A stretch of DNA of 64,000 bases from Gammaproteobacteria bacterium (GTDB lineage Bacteria > Pseudomonadota > Gammaproteobacteria > Pseudomonadales > Ketobacteraceae), in NCBI GenBank assembly GCA_013178375.1, contig JABLXQ010000006.1:155177-219176 (forward strand), in the 5' to 3' direction. The notes beneath the pieces are model-generated. The model worked only from the letters and a program-made list of their open reading frames with translations. It was not told the origin of the DNA and did not search any database. This document shows positions 51,184-59,221 of this stretch, piece by piece. The position numbers and the translations under genes are program-made. Position 1 is the first letter of the stretch; each line of letters starts with the position of its first letter.

Positions 51184-52488
51184 ATGAAAATAAGCAAATC
51201 CACCTGGCTGAAGACCGTCCAGGGTGCTGCGGTGGCAGCATCGCTCTCTTTCGTATCCGGCATGGCAATGGCCGCCGACACCATCAAGGTCGGTGTGCTG
51301 CATTCATTGTCTGGCACCATGGCAATCAGCGAAACCACGCTGAAAGACACCGTGCTGATGCTGGTGGAAGAGCAAAACAAGAAAGGCGGTCTGCTGGGCA
51401 AGAAGCTCGAAGCGGTCGTGGTTGATCCTGCATCCAACTGGCCACTGTTTGCGGAAAAAGCCAAAGAACTGCTGGAAAAGGAAAAAGTGGATGTGATGTT
51501 CGGCTGCTGGACATCCGTATCGCGCAAATCTGTTCTGCCGGTAGTGGAAGGCCTCAACGGCCTGCTGTTCTACCCGGTGCAGTATGAAGGTGAAGAATCT
51601 TCCAAGAACGTGTTTTACACCGGTGCCGCGCCCAACCAGCAGGCCATCCCCGCGGTTGATTACCTGATGAAAGACGTGGGTGTGAAACGTTGGGTTCTGG
51701 CGGGAACCGATTACGTTTATCCCCGCACCACCAACAAGATTCTGGAAGCGTATCTGAAGAGCAAAGGCGTTGCTGCAGAAGACATCATGATCAACTACAC
51801 GCCGTTCGGTCACTCCGACTGGCAGACCATTGTGTCCGATGTGAAGAAATTCGGCTCCGCCGGCAAGAAAACTGCAGTCGTGTCCACCATCAATGGTGAC
51901 GCCAACGTTCCTTTCTATAAAGAACTGGCCAACCAGGGCGTTTCCGCCGAAGACATTCCGGTGGTTGCATTCTCGGTAGGTGAAGAAGAGCTGTCCGGCT
52001 TCGACACCAAACCGCTGGTGGGTCACCTGGCGGCATGGAACTACTTCATGAGTTCCGAATCGCCCGAGAACGATGCCTTCATCAAAGCCTGGCACGCGTA
52101 CATCAAGAACACCAAGCGCGTCACCAACGATCCGATGGAAGCTACCTACATCGGTTTCAAGCTGTGGGTGAAAGCGGTGGAAAAAGTGAAGACCACCAAA
52201 GTGGACGACGTTTCCAAGGCCATCATTGGTCTGGAAGTGCCGAACCTCACTGGCGGTACTGCCAAAATGCTGCCGAACCACCACCTGACCAAGCCGGTTC
52301 TGATCGGCGAAATCCAGGAAGACGGCCAGTTCCAGACCGTATGGCAGACCGAAGCCGAAGTACCGGGTGACGCCTGGACCGATTTCCTGCCGGAAAGCAA
52401 GAAAATCGTGGCCGACTGGGCTGATCCGAAAATCATGTGCGGTAACTACAACACTGAAACCAAAACCTGTTCCGGTCAGAACTATTGA
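51184..52488 (+). CDS. urtA: Periplasmic urea-binding protein
   Basis: The 434-residue precursor has a signal peptide (about 30 residues, MKISKSTWLKTVQGAAVAAS, cleavage after AMAA). The mature type I binding fold carries UrtA motifs TIKVGVLHSLSGTMAISETT, MFGCWTSVSRKSVLPVVEGL, LLFYPVQYEGEES and GTDYVYPRTTNKILEAYL. It captures urea for UrtBCDE. GGGGGAG precedes the chosen ATG; a further in-frame ATG 66 bases upstream would overlap the promoter. A hairpin lies just after the stop. Assignment to urea rests on close family motifs and the nearby complete urease operon. Confidence 0.93.
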   Translation: MKISKSTWLKTVQGAAVAASLSFVSGMAMAADTIKVGVLHSLSGTMAISETTLKDTVLMLVEEQNKKGGLLGKKLEAVVVDPASNWPLFAEKAKELLEKEKVDVMFGCWTSVSRKSVLPVVEGLNGLLFYPVQYEGEESSKNVFYTGAAPNQQAIPAVDYLMKDVGVKRWVLAGTDYVYPRTTNKILEAYLKSKGVAAEDIMINYTPFGHSDWQTIVSDVKKFGSAGKKTAVVSTINGDANVPFYKELANQGVSAEDIPVVAFSVGEEELSGFDTKPLVGHLAAWNYFMSSESPENDAFIKAWHAYIKNTKRVTNDPMEATYIGFKLWVKAVEKVKTTKVDDVSKAIIGLEVPNLTGGTAKMLPNHHLTKPVLIGEIQEDGQFQTVWQTEAEVPGDAWTDFLPESKKIVADWADPKIMCGNYNTETKTCSGQNY

Positions 52489-52499
52489 TCGCGTAACAC

Positions 52500-52524
52500 C
52501 TGCTCCGGCCTTGTGCCGGAGCAG
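52500..52524 (+). promoter_or_regulatory. Stem-loop between urtA and urtB
   Basis: CTGCTCCGGC pairs perfectly with GCCGGAGCAG around a 5-base loop, 11 bases after the urtA stop. The following TCCCCTTTCC is not a proper T-run, so full termination is unlikely. It fits a partial terminator or RNA-stabilising stem that raises the binding protein above the membrane subunits. Confidence 0.65.
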
Positions 52525-52552
52525 TCCCCTTTCCAATCGATGACTGGCGATC

Positions 52553-54181
52553 ATGATGAAAACTTTTTTGAACATTGTGTTCACGGTTGCGCTCGCTCTG
52601 TTGTTTTCACCGGCCATGGCCGAGGAAGACAGTTTCGCGCAACTGCTCAATGAGCTGGGCGGTACCAACTTAAGCAAGAAAGCCACGGCACTGGACCAGC
52701 TGGCACAGCTGGACGACGAACGTGTGCTGCCAACCCTGGAAGCGCTGATGAACAATGCGCTGTACCAGCAGAAATCCGACAACCAGTTTGTCTTTGCCGA
52801 ATCCGCAGCGGACGGCATGAAAATCACGTCGGTGGTGACCGGTGCGGTGCTGGACGAAGCAGTTTCCAGCCGCGACCTGCGCAAGATCATCACCAACAAC
52901 AGCCTGCGGTCCCGCGCCCGCAATCTGGTGGCGGCCACCCGGCTGATGAACAAGAAGGCCGAAGTGCGTGAAGCGGCTGCGCTGGAACTGATCAAATCCC
53001 CCAACATCGAATTCCTGCAACCGCTGGATAACGCGATTGCCAGGGAAAAAGTGCCGGCCATCCAGCAGGCGCTGCAGGTGGCACGCGGTGCCATCACGCT
53101 GGATCATCCTGATGAAATCGAGCGGCTGAAGGCCGTGCAGGCGATGGACGGCTTCGAACACAAACAGGTGATTACCCTGCTGGAACAGCGGCTGCAGAAA
53201 AATGCCGATGGCAGTTTTGTCGAGCCCAGTGCTCTGGTGCGCACCACGGCGCAGGAAGTGGTGGACGGACTCAAAAAGTCTGAGATGTTTTACAAAATCA
53301 TTGAAGACACCTTCTTTGGTTTGAGCCTGGGCTCGGTGCTGCTGCTGGCGGCTGTCGGGCTGGCGATTACCTTCGGCGTGATGGGCGTCATCAACATGGC
53401 CCATGGCGAGATGATCATGCTGGGAGCCTACACCACCTACGTGGTGCAGTTACTGATGCCGAATAATATCGGTGCTTCGCTGATCGTGGCGGTGCCGGCG
53501 GCGTTTCTGGTGGCGGGCCTGATGGGCGTGATCATCGAGCGTGGCGTCATCCGTTTCCTGTATGGCCGGCCGCTGGAAACATTGCTGGCCACCTTCGGCA
53601 TCAGCCTGATCCTGCAGCAGCTGGTGCGCACGATTTTTTCTCCGCTCAACCGTTCGGTGATCACGCCGGAATGGATGAGTGGCTCGCTGGAAATCAACGG
53701 ATTCCTGTCGCTGACCTATAACCGGCTTTATATTGTGTTGTTCGCACTGGCCGTGCTGTTCGGCCTGATGCTGTTGCTGAAGAAAAGTTTCTTCGGCCTG
53801 CAGATGCGCGCCGTGACCCAGAACCGTGCCATGGCCAGCTCCATGGGTATCCGCACCGGCTGGGTGGACGCGATGACGTTTGGCCTTGGTTCCGGCATTG
53901 CGGGAATTGCGGGGGTGGCGCTGAGCCAGCTCACCAACGTGGGTCCGAATCTGGGTCAGGCCTACATCATCGATTCCTTCATGGTGGTGGTGTTCGGCGG
54001 TGTCGGCAATCTGTGGGGCACTTTCGTGGCCGCGATGGGCCTGGGGGTGGCGAACAAATTCATTGAGCCGCTGTCCGGCGCGGTGCTGGCGAAAATTCTG
54101 ATGCTGGTATTCATCATCCTGTTCATCCAACGGCGGCCGCGCGGATTGTTCGCGCTGAAAGGCCGGTTCGTGGAGGGTTGA
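52553..54181 (+). CDS. urtB: Urea ABC transporter permease, long form
   Basis: The 542-residue protein has a signal-like N-terminus (MMKTFLNIVFTVALALLFS, then MAEED) and about 240 residues of helical repeats in the exported region (LAQLDDERVLPTLEALMN; EVREAAALELIKS). The LivH/UrtB permease core follows (GVMGVINMAHGEMIMLGAYT; LLATFGISLILQQLVRTIF; IDSFMVVVFGGVGNLWGT). The extension is usual for UrtB and absent from the amide paralogue at 12.2 kb. It forms the channel with UrtC. Two adjacent ATGs are possible starts. Confidence 0.93.
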   Translation: MMKTFLNIVFTVALALLFSPAMAEEDSFAQLLNELGGTNLSKKATALDQLAQLDDERVLPTLEALMNNALYQQKSDNQFVFAESAADGMKITSVVTGAVLDEAVSSRDLRKIITNNSLRSRARNLVAATRLMNKKAEVREAAALELIKSPNIEFLQPLDNAIAREKVPAIQQALQVARGAITLDHPDEIERLKAVQAMDGFEHKQVITLLEQRLQKNADGSFVEPSALVRTTAQEVVDGLKKSEMFYKIIEDTFFGLSLGSVLLLAAVGLAITFGVMGVINMAHGEMIMLGAYTTYVVQLLMPNNIGASLIVAVPAAFLVAGLMGVIIERGVIRFLYGRPLETLLATFGISLILQQLVRTIFSPLNRSVITPEWMSGSLEINGFLSLTYNRLYIVLFALAVLFGLMLLLKKSFFGLQMRAVTQNRAMASSMGIRTGWVDAMTFGLGSGIAGIAGVALSQLTNVGPNLGQAYIIDSFMVVVFGGVGNLWGTFVAAMGLGVANKFIEPLSGAVLAKILMLVFIILFIQRRPRGLFALKGRFVEG

Positions 54182-54184
54182 GCC

Positions 54185-55426
54185 GTGAATGACACTACGT
54201 TGATTAATACAACGATGAATCACGCCAAAGTGTTGGAGAATTCCCGACTCGGCTGGTTACTGAACGACGTGGCCGGCAAGCGCCTGCTGACGGTGGTGCT
54301 GGCGGCGATCGTCATAATTCCGCTGCTCAATCTGCTGGTGCCGCCGGATTCCTTTTTTCATGTGTCCACTTACACCGTGGGCCTGCTGGGCAAATACCTG
54401 TGCTACGCATTGCTGGCGCTGGCAGTGGATCTGATCTGGGGCTACTGCGGTATTCTCAGTCTGGGCCACGGCGCTTTCTTCGCGCTGGGCGGATATGCCA
54501 TGGGCATGTACATGATGCGGCAGATCGGCGATCGCGGTGTGTATGGCAATCCGCTGCTGCCGGATTTCATGGTGTTCCTGAACTGGCCGGAACTGCCCTG
54601 GTACTGGTACGGCTTCGATAATTTCGCCTTTGCGATGCTGATGGTGCTGCTGGCGCCGGCGATCCTCGCCTTTGTGTTCGGCTGGCTCACGTTCCGTTCC
54701 CGCGTTACCGGCGTTTATCTCTCCATCATCACGCAGGCAATGACCTACGCATTGATGCTGGCGTTTTTCCAGAATGACATGGGTTTCGGCGGCAATAACG
54801 GTCTGACGGATTTCAAGGATATTCTCGGCTTCAGCCTGCAGTCGGACAACACCAAGGTGGCGCTGTTCGTATTGTCCGGGCTGGCGGTGATTCTGGGTTA
54901 TCTGCTGTGCCGGTTTGTGGTGGCGTCGAAACTGGGGCGGGTGCTGGTATCGATCCGCGATGCGGAAAGCCGTACCCGTTTCGTCGGTTACCGCGTCGAG
55001 CATTACAAGCTGTTCGTGTTTGTGCTCAGCGCCATGCTGGCGGGTATTGCCGGCGCGCTCTATGTGCCGCAAGTGGGCATCATCAATCCCGGAGAATTTT
55101 CACCGATCAACTCCATCGAGATCATTATCTGGGTGGCGGTGGGCGGCCGCGGCTTCCTGTATGGCGCAGTGATCGGTGCGATTCTGGTGAACTACGGCAA
55201 AACCTTTTTCACGGGTGCGTTTCCGGAAGTCTGGCTGTTCATGCTCGGCGCGCTGTTCGTGGTGTCCACCCTGTTTTTCCCGCAGGGTGTGGTTGGCATC
55301 GTGCAGCAGCTCAAGCAGAAGCGGGCGGAGCGCACGGCCTTCCGGACAGTGGCACAGCAGTCCGGCGCCAGCACTGAAAGCACGCCGGCGAACGACAGCA
55401 AGATCCTGCAGGAGCCCGCGCCATGA
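54185..55426 (+). CDS. urtC: Urea ABC transporter permease
   Basis: The 413-residue LivM/UrtC-type permease has about ten hydrophobic segments, including ALAVDLIWGYCGILSLGHGAFFALGGYAMG. Its cytosolic coupling loop reads SIRDAESRTRFVGYRVEHYK, and its last helices are IEIIIWVAVGGRGFLYGAVI and VWLFMLGALFVVSTLFFPQG. Translation appears to start at a GTG three bases after the urtB stop. Its stop overlaps urtD (ATGA). Confidence 0.92.
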   Translation: MNDTTLINTTMNHAKVLENSRLGWLLNDVAGKRLLTVVLAAIVIIPLLNLLVPPDSFFHVSTYTVGLLGKYLCYALLALAVDLIWGYCGILSLGHGAFFALGGYAMGMYMMRQIGDRGVYGNPLLPDFMVFLNWPELPWYWYGFDNFAFAMLMVLLAPAILAFVFGWLTFRSRVTGVYLSIITQAMTYALMLAFFQNDMGFGGNNGLTDFKDILGFSLQSDNTKVALFVLSGLAVILGYLLCRFVVASKLGRVLVSIRDAESRTRFVGYRVEHYKLFVFVLSAMLAGIAGALYVPQVGIINPGEFSPINSIEIIIWVAVGGRGFLYGAVIGAILVNYGKTFFTGAFPEVWLFMLGALFVVSTLFFPQGVVGIVQQLKQKRAERTAFRTVAQQSGASTESTPANDSKILQEPAP

Positions 55427-56184
55427 CCATCCAGTTTGGCCACATTCCCAAGCATATTCTGTACGTGAACGGCGTAACGGTGTCGTTCGATGGATTCAAG
55501 GCGCTGAACAACCTGTCTTTCACTGTGGCGCCAGGCGAGCTGCGCGCCATCATCGGCCCCAATGGTGCCGGCAAGACCACCATGATGGACGTAATCACCG
55601 GCAAGGTGAAACCCACCACCGGTGAAGTGTTTTTTCGGGACACCATCGACCTGTCGCAGCACGACGAAGCCGAAATCGCCAACCTGGGTATCGGCCGCAA
55701 ATTCCAGAAACCGACCGTGATCGAAAGCCTGACCATTTTCGAAAACCTGGAGTTGGCGCTGGAAGGCAATCGAGGCGTGTTTCGCTCGCTGTTCCATAAA
55801 TTGGACGGTGATCAGCGCAAACGCATCGACGAAATTGTCGAACTGGTGGGGCTGGCAGAAAAACGGCAGTGGCTGGCTGGCGCGCTGTCGCACGGCCAGA
55901 AGCAGTGGCTGGAAATCGGCATGCTGCTGATCCAGGGCCCCGATCTTTTGCTGGTGGATGAACCGGCCGCCGGCATGACCGATCACGAAACTTCGCTTAC
56001 CGCGAAACTGCTGCGGGAAATCAGTGGCGAGCGCTCCGTAGTGGTGGTGGAGCACGACATGGAATTCATCAAGGCGCTGGATTGCCCCGTCACCGTGCTG
56101 CATGAAGGCCGCGTGCTGGCGGAAGGCACGCTGGAAAAAGTGCAGAACAATGAAGAAGTCATCGAAGTGTACCTGGGGCGCTGA
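55423..56184 (+). CDS. urtD: Urea ABC transporter ATP-binding protein
   Basis: The 253-residue ATPase has Walker A GPNGAGKTTMMD, the UrtD-type signature LSHGQKQWLEIGMLL and Walker B DLLLVDEPAAGM, followed by the switch His in VVVEHDMEFI. It pairs with UrtE on the cytoplasmic side. It overlaps urtC by four bases and ends three bases before urtE, so expression is tightly coupled. Confidence 0.93.
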   Translation: MTIQFGHIPKHILYVNGVTVSFDGFKALNNLSFTVAPGELRAIIGPNGAGKTTMMDVITGKVKPTTGEVFFRDTIDLSQHDEAEIANLGIGRKFQKPTVIESLTIFENLELALEGNRGVFRSLFHKLDGDQRKRIDEIVELVGLAEKRQWLAGALSHGQKQWLEIGMLLIQGPDLLLVDEPAAGMTDHETSLTAKLLREISGERSVVVVEHDMEFIKALDCPVTVLHEGRVLAEGTLEKVQNNEEVIEVYLGR

Positions 56185-56187
56185 CCA

Positions 56188-56883
56188 ATGCTGAGCATTC
56201 AGAATATCGACCTGTTTTACGGCGCCAGCCAGGCGTTGAAAAAAGTCAGCTTCGAGGCGCAGAAAGGCCAGGTGGCCTGCGTGATGGGCCGTAACGGCGT
56301 GGGAAAAACCTCGCTGCTGCGCGCGGTGGCAGGACATCAGTCCATTCGCAACGGCGCCATTATGTGGGAAGGCCAGAACATCTCCGGCCTGGCCGCACAT
56401 GAGCGCGCCAAGCGCGGCATCGCCTATGTACCGCAAGGGCGCATGGTGTTCTCGCAGCTCACCGTGCTGGAAAACATGAAAACCGGTTTCTCGGTGCTGC
56501 CCCGTGGCGAGCGCGAAATTCCGGAAGAGATTTATGAATTGTTCCCCGTGCTGTACAAGATGCTGAAACGGCGTGGCGGCGATTTGTCCGGCGGCCAGCA
56601 GCAACAATTGGCAATTGCCCGCGCGCTCGTCACTAAACCGCGCCTGTTGATCCTGGATGAGCCCACCGAGGGCATCCAGCCGTCGATCATCAAGGACATC
56701 CAGCGCGTGATTTCGCTGCTGCGGGACCGCGGCGAAATGGCGATCCTGCTGGTGGAACAGTATTTCGATTTCGCGCGCGAACTGGCCGACAACTACGCGG
56801 TGATGGATCGCGGTGAAGTGGTGCTGGCAGGGTTGGGCAAGGATATGGAAGAGGAAAAAGTGAGGGGCTACATCGCGGTGTAG
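56188..56883 (+). CDS. urtE: Urea ABC transporter ATP-binding protein
   Basis: The 231-residue LivF/UrtE-type ATPase has Walker A MGRNGVGKTSLL, signature LSGGQQQQLAIARAL, Walker B LLILDEPTEG and the UrtE-specific GIQPSIIKDIQ. With UrtD it powers urea import. It is the last gene of the operon and is followed within 35 bases by a canonical terminator. Confidence 0.93.
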   Translation: MLSIQNIDLFYGASQALKKVSFEAQKGQVACVMGRNGVGKTSLLRAVAGHQSIRNGAIMWEGQNISGLAAHERAKRGIAYVPQGRMVFSQLTVLENMKTGFSVLPRGEREIPEEIYELFPVLYKMLKRRGGDLSGGQQQQLAIARALVTKPRLLILDEPTEGIQPSIIKDIQRVISLLRDRGEMAILLVEQYFDFARELADNYAVMDRGEVVLAGLGKDMEEEKVRGYIAV

Positions 56884-56913
56884 CCTTACGGTTTAGCCAT
56901 CCGGTTTCTTTCC

Positions 56914-56956
56914 CCGCTGCGTCGGCGGACCTCTGTCTGGCGCAGCGGTTTTTTTT
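56914..56956 (+). terminator. Rho-independent terminator of the urt operon
   Basis: CCGCTGCG (56914-56921) pairs with CGCAGCGG (56941-56948) and is followed directly by eight T residues. The loop is 19 bases and may fold further. Confidence 0.85.
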
Positions 56957-57061
56957 ACCTGTCGATTCCTCGCCCGGCGAGCGCTGTTCCAGAACGGTGC
57001 AAGCGGCTACCATTGAATCTTGGCGCACACCTCCAATTTCTTCTTCAGAAGGGAAATCCCT

Positions 57062-58165
57062 ATGCAACGTATGACCCTTGGCCTGCTGGCCTGTGTGATC
57101 GGCTCTCTGGCGCAGGCTGGTGATCTGATCCGGGTGAAATCCGGCGAAACCCTGACCCTGGACGCAACCCGGTCGGAGTGGGTGCTGGACGAACTGGTGT
57201 TGGAAGACGATGCCACCCTGGCCATTCCCGCATCCCTGGGCGAGGTCCAGATCGATGCGCAGCGGGCGTTGTTCGGCAAGAACAGTCGTATCCTGGCGCC
57301 CGGCGCTGCCGGTGCGGCGGGCCAGGACGGCAGCGCTGTCACCGCTGCTGCAGAACAGTGCAAGGAAGGCGCTGACGGTGGTGCGGGCACTCACGGCAAC
57401 GCGGGAAAAGATGGTGTCGCGCTGTCGCTGACGCTGCGAATTGCGAAGCTGGATTCCCTGCAGATTGATACCCGGGGCGGGGACGGCGGTAAAGGCGGCA
57501 GTGGCGGTGCCGGTGGTCCTGGTGGCGATTATGATTCCTGTAACGCTCCCAAGGGCGGCAATGGCGGTCAGGGTGGCGATGGTGGCGATGGTGGCAGCGG
57601 CGGCCATGTCCGCGTCCTCTACACCCTGCTGCCGGAGAGCGGCATCAGCGGCACGCTGGGTTCCCGCATCAGCGTCAATGCGCCCGGTGGCAAGGGCGGC
57701 GCTGAAGGAGCGGGTGGCCAGGGCGGCAAAGGTGCGGACGGCCGGTTCGTGAATATGAAAACCCTCACCGGCAACAAAAAGTGGATGGCAGGCGGCAAGG
57801 AAGGCGCGCTGGGTCAGGCCGGCAAGCCAGGCCGCGATGGGGCCAAGGGCCAGATTGTGGTGCAGCAGGATTTGCGTGGCCGCATGGAAGAGCTGGTACA
57901 GGAAAAAGCCCAGAGCCAGGCGGTGACAGAGCAGGGTATAAATGCAGTCAACCAGGACGTGGCTGCACTGAAAGTGGCAGTGGCCGGGTTGGCGTCGAAG
58001 GAATTGGTGCAACAGCAGGGGGATCGGCTGGAGGCATCCATGGCGAAGATCAATCAGGCGCTGGATGCCCTGCAGAAGCGCATAACGCAGATGGAACAGC
58101 AGTTGAAGAAACAGCCCACACAACCGGCCCCCGCGCAGAAAAATCCCGCTGCTGCCACACCCTGA
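57062..58165 (+). CDS. Secreted Gly-rich collagen-like protein with C-terminal coiled coil
   Basis: The 367-residue precursor has a signal peptide (MQRMTLGLLACVIGSLAQAG). A beta-rich head (about 21-80) precedes Gly-rich blocks at 80-118, 137-182, 208-228 and 243-263, with G-x-y and GG-x patterns (GKPGRDGAKG, GGPGGDYDSC). A heptad-like coiled coil (about 272-350, ending QALDALQKRITQMEQQLKK) and a Pro/Ala tail follow. Two cysteines of the mature protein, at 100 and 160, could form a disulfide. It is probably a trimer or surface protein, though no anchor is visible. AAGGG precedes the ATG. It lies between the urt terminator and the porin gene. I do not recognise a defined family beyond collagen-like. 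Confidence 0.7.
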   Translation: MQRMTLGLLACVIGSLAQAGDLIRVKSGETLTLDATRSEWVLDELVLEDDATLAIPASLGEVQIDAQRALFGKNSRILAPGAAGAAGQDGSAVTAAAEQCKEGADGGAGTHGNAGKDGVALSLTLRIAKLDSLQIDTRGGDGGKGGSGGAGGPGGDYDSCNAPKGGNGGQGGDGGDGGSGGHVRVLYTLLPESGISGTLGSRISVNAPGGKGGAEGAGGQGGKGADGRFVNMKTLTGNKKWMAGGKEGALGQAGKPGRDGAKGQIVVQQDLRGRMEELVQEKAQSQAVTEQGINAVNQDVAALKVAVAGLASKELVQQQGDRLEASMAKINQALDALQKRITQMEQQLKKQPTQPAPAQKNPAAATP

Positions 58166-58254
58166 CCGTTGCTGGCACGGTCGCATCCTGGCCCGCCGCG
58201 ATGATTATCCGGCGGGCCAGCTTGCCTTGTCATTTTTGCACCAACAATGAACAC

Positions 58255-58284
58255 GCACCAAAAAGGCGCGCACCAAGCTTGTGC
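58255..58284 (+). promoter_or_regulatory. Tandem NtrC-type enhancer boxes upstream of the porin gene
   Basis: Two 15-base boxes abut: GCACCA-AAA-AGGCGC (58255-58269, 10/12) and GCACCA-AGC-TTGTGC (58270-58284, 11/12). A further GCACCA half-site lies at 58238-58243. The better box is centred about 109 bases upstream of the predicted sigma-54 start, a typical NtrC enhancer arrangement. Confidence 0.7.
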
Positions 58285-58358
58285 TGGCATGACATTTGTG
58301 TGAAATTCACAAACGGAAAAAGCGCGCCGAAACCGCAGTATTCGAGGCCTCGGCAACG

Positions 58359-58375
58359 CTGGCACGCTCTGTGCT
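58359..58375 (+). promoter_or_regulatory. Sigma-54 (-24/-12) promoter of the porin gene
   Basis: CTGGCACGCTCTGTGCT has a full TGGCACG at -24 and TGC at -12 with N10 spacing. It is the closest match to the sigma-54 consensus in the window. The predicted start near 58386 leaves a leader of about 58 bases before the ATG. The rest of the 278-base gap (58166-58443) holds the enhancer boxes and a GGCGGGCC-type hairpin near 58190-58220 that may end the upstream transcript. Confidence 0.8.
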
Positions 58376-58443
58376 AAAAGTTCAGCGAGTTCGCTAACCA
58401 AGGTGCAAACCTTATATCGTCTAACCTCTGGGGGTTATTTTTT

Positions 58444-59142
58444 ATGTTCAACACTAAAACCAAAATGCTGCGTCTTAGCGCTCTGTCCCTGGCTGTTGCC
58501 GGAGCAATGGGCGTTGCTCACACCGCCAATGCCGAAGGCGTTGACGTGTCCGGTTCCGTGGGCGTGGCCAACATGTATTTGTGGCGTGGTAATGATTTGG
58601 GTACAGGTGATGCAGCTGTATCGGGTGACTTGAAAGTAAGTGCAGCGGGCTTCTACGGCGGCGTTTGGGGTAGCAGCGGTGACTCCCTTTATGGAACTGA
58701 ATATGACCTGTACGTTGGTTACGGGGCAGAGTTTGGCGGCGTGACTATCGATTTGAGCGCCTGGAACTACATGTACCCGTCGTCTTCCTTTGACGCTGAT
58801 GAGGATGGCATTGAAGATCCCAACATTGCCGATGACTTTGGTGGCTTGAGCGACGCAGTGCTGTCCATCGGCTTTGCCGGCTTCACTGCATCCGTGTATG
58901 ACAATATCGCCGGTGGTTCAGGCTATGAGTATTACACCCTGTCCTACAGCTTCGATGCGTTCAGTGTACTGGTTGGTAAGCATGATAACGTCACCGGTGC
59001 CGATGAAGACCAGATGGTGCATGTAAACCTGAGCTACGCCTACAACGACAACCTGTCCTTCACTTTCAGCCAACAGGTTGATCAGGAAATTGATGACGAC
59101 CTGAAATTCGTCGTAGCTTACAGCCTGCCCATCGGCGACTGA
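58444..59142 (+). CDS. TorF-family putative outer-membrane porin
   Basis: The 232-residue precursor has a signal peptide (MFNTKTKMLRLSALSLAVAG, cleavage after TANA). The body of alternating aromatic and small residues is typical of small beta-barrels: VGVANMYLWRGNDLG, FYGGVWGSSGDSLYGTEYDLYVGYG and ending FVVAYSLPIGD. This matches the TIGR02001/TorF family. It is strikingly acidic. Tandem NtrC-like boxes and a near-consensus sigma-54 promoter precede it, and it lies just beyond the urt operon. The likely role is uptake of urea or small amides across the outer membrane under nitrogen limitation; this is inference from regulation and context, not from the family. Confidence 0.8.
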   Translation: MFNTKTKMLRLSALSLAVAGAMGVAHTANAEGVDVSGSVGVANMYLWRGNDLGTGDAAVSGDLKVSAAGFYGGVWGSSGDSLYGTEYDLYVGYGAEFGGVTIDLSAWNYMYPSSSFDADEDGIEDPNIADDFGGLSDAVLSIGFAGFTASVYDNIAGGSGYEYYTLSYSFDAFSVLVGKHDNVTGADEDQMVHVNLSYAYNDNLSFTFSQQVDQEIDDDLKFVVAYSLPIGD

Positions 59143-59173
59143 TCTCCAGAATTCAAGTTTCTCTCCTTGAGTT

Positions 59174-59199
59174 GGCCGGCGTTCACGCCGGCCTTTTTT
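59174..59199 (+). terminator. Rho-independent terminator after the porin gene
   Basis: GGCCGGCG pairs with CGCCGGCC around a TTCA tetraloop, directly followed by six T residues. It ends the porin transcript before the convergent rep gene. Confidence 0.93.
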
Positions 59200-59221
59200 A
59201 TTTCCTTTTCGCTTGTGCCGT

